A stretch of 7,405 bases of DNA from Burkholderiaceae bacterium (lineage in GTDB: Bacteria; Pseudomonadota; Gammaproteobacteria; Burkholderiales; Burkholderiaceae): NCBI GenBank assembly GCA_022701845.1, contig JAKONS010000373.1, forward strand, positions 1 through 7,405, given 5' to 3'. The notes beneath the pieces are model-generated. The model had not been told where the DNA came from. It made no database searches and was given only the letters and a program-made list of their open reading frames with translations. Shown here piece after piece: positions 1 to 4,970 of this stretch. Positions within the stretch are counted from its first letter, which is position 1. Every line of letters begins with the position of its first letter. Both the position numbers and the translations under genes were made by a program.

Positions 1-233
1 AGGCGCTGTCCTGGCAGGGCGTGTTCGCCCCGGCCGGCACCCCGCCGGAACTGCTGGCGCGCCTGAGCGGCGAGATCAACCAGGCGGTGCGCAGCCCCGA
101 CATCCAGGGCTATTTCGCCGAGCGCGGTTTCCTGGTCGAGGGCACCACGCCGGCGGTGTTCCGCACCTTCCTGGAGGCCGAGGTCGACAAGTGGTCGGCC
201 ATCGTCAAGACCTCCGGCGCGAAGCCCGACTGA
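1..233 (+). CDS. Bug/TctC-family periplasmic solute-binding protein, C-terminal fragment
   Basis: This is the last 76 residues of a protein whose start lies left of the window; the reading frame enters at base 3 and ends at TGA 231-233. The fragment reads ALSWQGVFAPAGTPPELLAR, then a helical region and a final motif ending EVDKWSAIVKTSGAKPD. The W-x-G-x-x-A-P-x-G-x-P block, an amphipathic helix and a closing K/QW--(V/I)-K----K pattern are characteristic of the C-terminal lobe of Bug (TctC, tripartite tricarboxylate transporter receptor) proteins. The two complete Bug proteins in this window carry the same blocks (SWQGLAAPKGLP and SWTGLSAPAGLP). Bug proteins are periplasmic receptors for carboxylates, amino acids or nicotinate-like ligands; the ligand cannot be told here. 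The stop overlaps the start of the ridA-like gene by one base (TGATG), so the two are probably one transcript with coupled translation. Confidence 0.93.
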   Translation, partial: ALSWQGVFAPAGTPPELLARLSGEINQAVRSPDIQGYFAERGFLVEGTTPAVFRTFLEAEVDKWSAIVKTSGAKPD

Positions 234-631
234 TGGGCGCGGCCGACACCCGCATCGAGCACCTGCAGCCGGTATCGCGCGGCGGGCAGCCGCAGCCGAT
301 CTCGGCGGCGGTGGCCTGGGAGCGGCTGGTGTTCGTCTCCGGCCAGGTGCCGATGGCCGCCGGGCAGCCCGCAGCGCCCGACATCGCCGGGCAGACACGC
401 GCCACGCTGGAGCTGGTGGCGGGCATCCTGGCGGGCGCCGGCTGCACCCTGGCCGACGTGGTGAAGACGACGGTCTGGCTGACCGACGCGGCGGACTACC
501 CGCCCTTCAACGCCGCCTATGCCGAATACTTTCCGCACGGTGCGGCACCGGCCCGGTCCACCGTCATCGCCGGCCTGATCGCGCCGGTGAAGGTGGAGAT
601 CGAGGCGGTGGCGGTGCGGCCGGCGCGCTGA
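233..631 (+). CDS. RidA/YjgF/UK114-family enamine/imine deaminase-like protein
   Basis: This 132-aa protein has the usual RidA length. The family hydrolyses reactive enamine/imine intermediates such as 2-aminoacrylate to keto acids and ammonia in the cytosol. No signal peptide is seen. Visible family blocks are VSGQVP (residues 35-40), the QTRATLELV helix (54-62), DVVKTTVWLTD (75-85), FNAAYAEYF (92-100) and the C-terminal signature PARSTVIAGL followed by VKVEIEAVAV (106-128). Arg108 and Glu122 align with the substrate-carboxylate Arg105 and catalytic-site Glu120 of E. coli RidA. The Tyr17 position appears to be Ile23 here (QPISAAV against GPYVQGV), so this may be a subfamily other than archetypal RidA. 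The ATG at 233 overlaps the preceding Bug stop; an upstream in-frame start at 191 would run deep into the Bug gene and is disfavoured. An operon with a Bug gene suggests a role in catabolism of the imported compound (inference). Confidence 0.93.
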   Translation: MGAADTRIEHLQPVSRGGQPQPISAAVAWERLVFVSGQVPMAAGQPAAPDIAGQTRATLELVAGILAGAGCTLADVVKTTVWLTDAADYPPFNAAYAEYFPHGAAPARSTVIAGLIAPVKVEIEAVAVRPAR

Positions 632-658
632 GGTGCGGTGCCCGCCGCCGTTGCCGCC

Positions 659-1387
659 TCAGTGGCGGTGCGGCCGGGCGGATGCGGACGCCGGTGCATG
701 CGCGTCCTCGTCCTCGTCGTCGTGCGGCGCCACGCCCTCGCGGGATTTCTTCAGCCAGTCTCGGCCGGTGGCCTCGTCGCGCGGCACGCCGTAGCCCTTG
801 AGGTAGGCGCGCCCCAGCGTGGCCTGCGCGACCGGGTTGCCCGCATCGGCCGATCGTTTGAGCCAGGCGACCGCCCGGGCCATGTCCTTCGGCACCCCGC
901 GTCCGAGCTCGTAGGCCTTGTAGAGCTGGAACTGCGAGCGGGGCGCGCAGCGGTCGGACGACGCCGCCGTGCGGCGGTACCACTGCAGCGCGAGTGCGTC
1001 GCTGCGCTCGGCGCCGCCGAGGCCGTCGCGGTAGAAATCGCCCAGCATGCATTGCGCGATGACCGAGCCCTGGTCCGCTGCCTTGCGGAACCAGACGAAG
1101 GCCTGCGACAGATCCTTGGCGGCCCGGCCCTTGCCGTCGAGATGGGCGAAGCCGAGATCGACCTGCGCCGGCAGGTAGCCGTGCCCGGCGGCGCGGCGCA
1201 GGTGGTCGAGCGCCTGCGCCTCGTCGATCGCCTGGCCGGTGGCGCCGCTGAAGTGCCGTGCCCGCTCGTACTCGGCGGCACCGGGCGGAGGCGCTGCGGC
1301 GCCCACGCCGCTGCCGTGCAGGGCCGCCACTGCGGTTAGCAGCCGCAGCCACCGCAGCCCCGTGTCAGCGGAAGGTCTGGGTGACAT
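659..1387 (-). CDS. Secreted Sel1-like repeat (TPR-like) protein with His/Asp-rich tail
   Basis: The product is 242 aa. The N-terminus has an arginine-containing n-region and a hydrophobic stretch (residues about 11-30, LRWLRLLTAVAALHG), consistent with a Sec signal cleaved near the AAA at 30-32. Four to five Sel1 units follow at about 36-70, 71-107, 108-145, 146-183 and 184-217. They show the pattern A-x-x-x-L-G-x-x-(Y/H)-x-x-G-x-G then A-x-x-W-(L/F)-(K/R)-(K/R)-(S/A)-A-x-x-G, for example LGRAYLKGYGVPRD. Sel1 repeats are alpha-helical solenoids that mediate protein-protein contacts, and no enzymatic function is indicated. The tail (219-242) is low-complexity with a DDEDED run and several His residues. 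The ATG at 1387 lies inside the upstream metallo-hydrolase gene (23-base overlap), pointing to translational coupling. A GTG at 1414 is possible but would spoil the signal peptide. Partner and process are unknown; the operon suggests a scaffold for the adjacent lipoprotein or Bug protein (inference). Confidence 0.85.
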   Translation of the reverse strand: MSPRPSADTGLRWLRLLTAVAALHGSGVGAAAPPPGAAEYERARHFSGATGQAIDEAQALDHLRRAAGHGYLPAQVDLGFAHLDGKGRAAKDLSQAFVWFRKAADQGSVIAQCMLGDFYRDGLGGAERSDALALQWYRRTAASSDRCAPRSQFQLYKAYELGRGVPKDMARAVAWLKRSADAGNPVAQATLGRAYLKGYGVPRDEATGRDWLKKSREGVAPHDDEDEDAHAPASASARPHRH

Positions 1388-3782
1388 CCGTCGGCACCAC
1401 GATCTCGCTGGCACGGTTGAGCGACACCGTCACCGACCGGCCCCGGGCGATGGTGGCCAGCACCGCCTGGGCCTCGGCCAGGCTGTTCAGCCGCTGGGTG
1501 CGCAGCACCTCCGGCGGATGGAAGGTGCCCCTGGCCGCATGCACCGATTCGACCGGGCCGCCGTTGTAGGTGATGGTGGTGCCCAGGCCGGGGCTGGCCT
1601 GCACATAGCCCTGCGGGATGTAGCCCTTGTAGGTGGAATCCTTGACGTCGATCGAGACCTGCACGAAGTAGCCGGTGGGGTCGTCCACATAGCTGTCGGT
1701 CGGCACCACCACGCCGTTGGCCAGCAGCGGGATCGCCGGGTTCTTGTTCTGCGCGCCGACGAAGCCCTGGACGATCTTGCCGGCGTCGAGGATGGTCGCC
1801 TGCACGTTGGTGAGACCGGCCTCGCGGCCCGGCTTGTAGGGCCCCGAGGTCTCGATGCTCTTGTAGCTGGCGTTGGCGGCGTCGCTGGCGGCATAGGACG
1901 CCACCGAGCGGCGCTTCTCCAGCTGGTTGGCGAACTCGGTCTGCAGCTTGCTGCCGGCGACGGTCGGGGAGTCGAACACCCGCGAGGTCATCGCATGCAT
2001 CATCGTCAGCTGGCGGGCCGAGTTGGCCGGGTCGCGGTTGTAGGCCTTGAGCGCCTGGTAGACGTCCACGATCGGGTACTGGTTGGTGTGCTGCGGCGCG
2101 ACGAAGTCCACGTCGACGTTGTTCTGCAGGTAGCTGAAGCCGTGCTGGTAGGACAGCCGCAGCCAGCCGTTGGCGGCGGTCGGGCTGGTCAGGCCGTTGA
2201 AGCCGTAGCCGCCGTGGTAGCCGAAGGTGTAGAACTTGCCGTCGGTCGGGTTCTTCACCTTGAACAGCATGTTGGTGCTGCCCGGCGTGTGGCCCGGCGA
2301 CCAGATCACCATGATCTGCACGTTGCCGTAGTCGTACCACTTGTCGTATTCGTAGCTGTTGGTGGTGCGCGCGCGGATCACGGTTTCGGAGGCGGGCAGG
2401 GCGCCGGCGATGTTCCAGGTGTTGCCCTGCTGGTCGCTGGTCACGCCGGCCGCGTCTTCCTTCGACGCCCACAGCCGGATCGGCTTGCCGGCGTTGTCCA
2501 TCATGGTGAGCTGCTCGACCACCGTGCCGTAGTGGTCGGAGTGTCCGTGGGTGAGCCAGATGTCGGTGACCGAGCGCGGATCGACGCCGATCGTCTCCAT
2601 GTTCTTCCAGTACTGGTAGCCGCTGTTGGGCCAGCCGGCGTCGACCTTGATCACCTTGTCGTCCGAGGTGTCGGCGGTGCCCATGTCGGCCTTCAGCAGG
2701 TACGAAGCGACCTCGTTGTCGCCGACGTAGTACATCGTGTTGGGCACCATCTCGAACGGCTCGGTGCTGCGGGTGTAGGGCGCCGACGACGGCGAGGTGG
2801 CGTTGATCGACACGTACGGCAGGCCCGACACCGGGTCGGTGCCCTTGTCGGCCAGCAGCTGGCTCTGGGTCGGCACTTCCCACACCGGCTTGCCGTCGCT
2901 GGTGGACTTGGGCGTGAAGTACCAGATGGCGACCACCTTCGCCTTGCCGGCGTTCAGGTAGTTGTCGTCGAACACCAGGTAGGCGGCCTGGCGGGCGGTG
3001 GTGGCGTAGGCGTAGTCGGCGGTGACCGGCACCGCGTCCAGGGTGGAGACCGTGCTTTTGGAATAGTCGGCGGTGTTCACGTTGAACACCTTCGCATCCG
3101 GGGCGATGGCGTAGGTCTCTTCGTAGCGTTTGATCGGGGTGGCGTAGGCGCGGCCGGCCATGTCGGCGGTGACCACGGTGCCGTCGCCGACGGTGATGGT
3201 GGAGGCGGTCTTGCCGTAGATCCAGCCGGCCGCGACCATCGGGCCGGGCGCGCCGTCGTTGCGGGAGACGGCCGCGCCGTACTTCTGCAGGTTGAACTGC
3301 GCGGCGGCGGAACTGCCCTTCTTCAGGATCAGGTTGAAGGCGGTGGCGGCGTTGGTGCCCACCGTCACCGTGTCGCCGCCGGCGGGCAGCCAGTCGACCA
3401 GGTTGCCCGGTGCCAGGTTGGCGGTGATGAGGGCGGCGTTGGCGACGCTGACGGCCGGGGTGAACAGGGTCCGGATGCCGGTCTGGGTCAGCACCGCGAC
3501 GCTGACGGTGCGGTTGCCGGCGGCGTCGGCGGTCGATACCGGGGCGGCGTAGACCATGCCGGCCGAGCGGAAGACGGTGGCTGTCGGCGTGGTGGGTGTG
3601 GTGGGTGTCGTCGGCGTCGTCGGATTGGTCGGCGTCGTCGGCGTGGCGGGATTGCCGGGGGTGGTGGCGCCGCCGGCCGCGGCAGTGTCGATGCGGGCGT
3701 TGCCGCCGCCGCCGCAGGACGCGAGCACGACCGACAGGAGTGCGGTCGGCAGCACGGATTTCGAGAACTTGGGCGATGTCAT
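1365..3782 (-). CDS. Large metallo-beta-lactamase-fold hydrolase lipoprotein
   Basis: The product is 805 aa, far longer than a bare MBL domain (about 230-300 aa). Residues 1-23 form a lipoprotein signal with lipobox LASC (Cys23), followed by a GGGG spacer and a Pro/Thr linker of PTT units (47-68). Residues about 69-340 form an extensive region, probably beta-rich, that I do not recognise. It includes AAGWIYGKTASTITVGDG and DAKVFNVN. The MBL domain spans about 345-590. It has MYYVGDNEVASYLLKAD, then LTHGHSDHYG with the HxHxDH metal motif (His412, His414, Asp416, His417), SPGHTPGST (His498) and DFVAPQHTNQ (His565). The PGHTPGST block resembles subclass B3 and glyoxalase-II-like proteins, so a zinc-dependent hydrolase is likely; the substrate is unknown. 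A further region of about 200 residues (600-805) is also unassigned. A clear SD (AGGAGA, 3792-3797) supports the start. It lies 45 bp downstream of a Bug gene and overlaps the Sel1 gene. The lack of Asp at lipoprotein position +2 (Gly24) suggests outer-membrane sorting (inference). Confidence 0.9.
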   Translation of the reverse strand: MTSPKFSKSVLPTALLSVVLASCGGGGNARIDTAAAGGATTPGNPATPTTPTNPTTPTTPTTPTTPTATVFRSAGMVYAAPVSTADAAGNRTVSVAVLTQTGIRTLFTPAVSVANAALITANLAPGNLVDWLPAGGDTVTVGTNAATAFNLILKKGSSAAAQFNLQKYGAAVSRNDGAPGPMVAAGWIYGKTASTITVGDGTVVTADMAGRAYATPIKRYEETYAIAPDAKVFNVNTADYSKSTVSTLDAVPVTADYAYATTARQAAYLVFDDNYLNAGKAKVVAIWYFTPKSTSDGKPVWEVPTQSQLLADKGTDPVSGLPYVSINATSPSSAPYTRSTEPFEMVPNTMYYVGDNEVASYLLKADMGTADTSDDKVIKVDAGWPNSGYQYWKNMETIGVDPRSVTDIWLTHGHSDHYGTVVEQLTMMDNAGKPIRLWASKEDAAGVTSDQQGNTWNIAGALPASETVIRARTTNSYEYDKWYDYGNVQIMVIWSPGHTPGSTNMLFKVKNPTDGKFYTFGYHGGYGFNGLTSPTAANGWLRLSYQHGFSYLQNNVDVDFVAPQHTNQYPIVDVYQALKAYNRDPANSARQLTMMHAMTSRVFDSPTVAGSKLQTEFANQLEKRRSVASYAASDAANASYKSIETSGPYKPGREAGLTNVQATILDAGKIVQGFVGAQNKNPAIPLLANGVVVPTDSYVDDPTGYFVQVSIDVKDSTYKGYIPQGYVQASPGLGTTITYNGGPVESVHAARGTFHPPEVLRTQRLNSLAEAQAVLATIARGRSVTVSLNRASEIVVPTDVTQTFR
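3579..3644 (-). repeat. Nine-base tandem repeat encoding a (Pro-Thr-Thr)n linker
   Basis: About six imperfect copies of a 9-bp unit lie within the metallo-hydrolase gene. On the coding strand the typical unit is CCGACGACG; one copy carries Asn instead of Thr. They encode residues 47-68, just after the lipidated cysteine and glycine spacer, and look like a flexible tether holding the catalytic part away from the membrane. Being a multiple of three, gain or loss of units would change linker length without a frameshift. Confidence 0.85.
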
Positions 3783-3791
3783 GGTGGTTTG

Positions 3792-3797
3792 TCTCCT
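3792..3797 (-). promoter_or_regulatory. Ribosome binding site of the metallo-hydrolase gene
   Basis: On the minus strand AGGAGA stands 9 bases before the ATG at 3782. It fixes the start that gives the lipoprotein signal peptide. The same (A)GGAGACA core precedes both complete Bug genes. Confidence 0.8.
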
Positions 3798-3827
3798 GGG
3801 ATGGGAAGGCGCGGCCCGGCGTACAGC

Positions 3828-4787
3828 TCAGTCGGCGCGGATGCCGCGCGACTTGATCAGGTCGCGCCAGCGGACGAATTCGGCGGCCTGGAAGGCGGTG
3901 AACTCGGCCGGGTTGCTGGCGACGATCTCCAGGCCCTGCTCCTGCATGCGTCTGGCGACGGCCGGATCCTTGATGGCGGCGATGGCCGCGTCGGCGATCT
4001 TCTGTTTCACCGCGGCGGGCAGGCCCTTCGGTGCGGCCAGGCCCTGCCAGGAATAGACCTCGGCGCCTTTCACCCCCGCCTCGGCCAGGGTGGGAACGTC
4101 GGGCAGCACCGGCGAGCGCTTGTCGCCGGTGACGGCCAGCGCATGCAGCTTGCCGGCCCTGATCTGCTGCAGCACCGCGTTGACGTTCTGGAAGGAATAG
4201 GCGACCTGGTTGCCCAGCAGATCGTTGATGGCCGGCGCGCCGCCCTTGTACGGCACGTGCAGGCCGTCGGTGCCGGTCTGCTGCCAGAAGACTTCGGCCG
4301 ACAGGTGGTCAGACGAGCCGTTGCCGGAGCTCGCGAAGGCGACCTTGCCCGGGTTCGCCTTCAGCTCGGCCACCACGTCGGCCACGTTGCGGGCCTTCTG
4401 CGCCGGGCTGGCCACCAGCACGTTGGGCGCCTGCACCGGCACGCTCAGGTAGTCGAAGTCCTTGGTCGCGTCGTAGGGCACCGAGGCCAGCAGGTGCGGC
4501 GCCACCACGAAGGCGCCGAGCGAGGAGACCAGCAGGGTGTAGCCGTCCGGGGCGGCACGCCGGACCATGCCGGCGCCGATGGTGCCGGTGGCGCCGGGCC
4601 GGTTGTCGACCAGGAAGGTCTGGCCGAATTTCGTCTGCATCTCGGTCGCCAGCGCCCGGGCCACCATGTCGGTCGAGCCGCCGGCCGGGAAGGGCACGAC
4701 GATGGTCACCGGCTTCTCCGGCCAGTTGGTCTGGGCCATCGCCGCGCAGCTGAAGGCGATGGCGATGGCGGTGAAAATTTTCTTCAT
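3828..4787 (-). CDS. Bug/TctC-family periplasmic solute-binding protein (Sec signal)
   Basis: The product is 319 aa, the normal length for a Bug protein. Residues 1-18 are a Sec signal (MKK, hydrophobic core, AMA) with probable cleavage before Gln19. The mature protein begins NWPEKPVTIVVPFPAGGSTD (21-40), the first beta-strand and ligand-proximal loop of the family. Then come VDNRPGATGTIGA (60-72), PDGYTLLV (80-87), the loop ASSGNGSSDHLSAE (152-165), VPYKGGAPAINDLLGNQV (178-195), LAVTGDKRSPVLPDVPT (217-233) and SWQGLAAPKGLP (246-257). Members bind carboxylates or similar small molecules, often through ordered waters, and deliver them to Tct-type transporters or act in sensing. The ligand here is unknown. 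The start at 4787 is supported by GGAGA 8 bases upstream; a longer reading to 4898 would place 37 basic residues ahead of the signal and cross the operator region. It is the first gene of a probable Bug / MBL lipoprotein / Sel1 operon, divergent from a LacI-family regulator that probably controls it. Confidence 0.96.
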   Translation of the reverse strand: MKKIFTAIAIAFSCAAMAQTNWPEKPVTIVVPFPAGGSTDMVARALATEMQTKFGQTFLVDNRPGATGTIGAGMVRRAAPDGYTLLVSSLGAFVVAPHLLASVPYDATKDFDYLSVPVQAPNVLVASPAQKARNVADVVAELKANPGKVAFASSGNGSSDHLSAEVFWQQTGTDGLHVPYKGGAPAINDLLGNQVAYSFQNVNAVLQQIRAGKLHALAVTGDKRSPVLPDVPTLAEAGVKGAEVYSWQGLAAPKGLPAAVKQKIADAAIAAIKDPAVARRMQEQGLEIVASNPAEFTAFQAAEFVRWRDLIKSRGIRAD

Positions 4788-4794
4788 GTCGACT

Positions 4795-4800
4795 GTCTCC
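4795..4800 (-). promoter_or_regulatory. Ribosome binding site of the Bug gene starting at 4787
   Basis: On the minus strand the GGAGA core (within 4795-4800) precedes the ATG at 4785-4787 by about 8 bases. It decides in favour of this start over the upstream in-frame ATG at 4898, which would lie within the operator region. Confidence 0.75.
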
Positions 4801-4852
4801 GATGCGGTGGTGCGGTGAACACGGCCGGCGGTTTCGGCGGTCCGGTGTGTTC

Positions 4853-4866
4853 TGATAACGTGAACA
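4853..4866 (+). promoter_or_regulatory. Putative LacI-family operator, site A
   Basis: TGATAACGTGAACA is centred on the CG at 4859/4860 and matches in 5 of 7 symmetric positions. The central CG and TG.TA half-sites resemble LacI/GntR-type operators (E. coli GntR sites contain TGTTACCGGTAACA-like palindromes). The site also sits in a wider TGTTC-N9-GAACA inverted repeat (4848-4866). Its centre is 31 bp from site B, about three helical turns. The probable ligand is the divergently encoded LacI-type protein (inference). Confidence 0.55.
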
Positions 4867-4889
4867 AATGCAAGAGCCGTGATTGTTAT
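4861..4889 (+). promoter_or_regulatory. Candidate sigma-70 promoter for the LacI-type regulator
   Basis: TGAACA (4861-4866; 4 of 6 to TTGACA) and TGTTAT (4884-4889; 4 of 6 to TATAAT) are separated by exactly 17 bases. Transcription would begin near 4896 and give a leader of about 75 bases. Both hexamers lie inside the operator-like sites, which fits autorepression. The matches are modest, so this is tentative. Confidence 0.35.
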
Positions 4890-4897
4890 CGTGAACA
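4884..4897 (+). promoter_or_regulatory. Putative LacI-family operator, site B
   Basis: TGTTATCGTGAACA is centred on the CG at 4890/4891 and is symmetric in 5 of 7 positions. It shares the octamer CGTGAACA with site A at the same register. It overlaps the proposed -10 of the regulator gene, so binding here would repress the regulator's own promoter and, together with site A, the divergent operon. Confidence 0.55.
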
Positions 4898-4970
4898 TCG
4901 CGCGCGGGATTCGGTAGTTACCCGTCCGCCGCGCCGGTGCCGTCGCCTGCGCCCCCTAGACTCGAAACCC

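Larger units (their letters stand above)
4788..4970. promoter_or_regulatory. Divergent regulatory region between Bug operon and lacI-type gene
   Basis: This 183-bp gap separates the oppositely oriented Bug and regulator genes and is the only sizeable non-coding stretch in the window. Its middle part (about 4846-4898) is AT-richer than the surroundings and contains two CG-centred imperfect palindromes. The heptamer GTGAACA occurs three times on the plus strand, at 4815-4821, 4860-4866 and 4891-4897. A promoter for the leftward operon is expected here. The best minus-strand candidate is weak: TTCACG at 4895-4890, a 17-base spacer, then TGCATT at 4872-4867. I do not call it separately. The gap from about 4898 to the regulator start has no strong SD or hairpin that I can see. 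Confidence 0.75.

Noticed and set aside
632..658. Possible bidirectional terminator between ridA and the Sel1 gene
   Set aside because: The gap is 27 bp, with no stable hairpin or T-tract visible.
1336..2883. A second minus-strand frame of 515 codons overlapping the hydrolase
   Set aside because: It is a frame-shifted shadow of the metallo-hydrolase with Arg/Gln/Gly-rich composition. The hydrolase frame has the metal-binding motifs, a lipoprotein signal and an SD.
1365..3782. Calling the MBL lipoprotein an antibiotic-resistance beta-lactamase
   Set aside because: The metal motif is shared by many hydrolases. The very long multi-region architecture, lipid anchor and operon context do not resemble a class B enzyme, and no substrate can be inferred.
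4788..4898. N-terminal extension of the Bug protein to the ATG at 4898
   Set aside because: It would put 37 basic residues ahead of a normal signal peptide and cover the operator-like sites, whereas the ATG at 4787 has a good SD.
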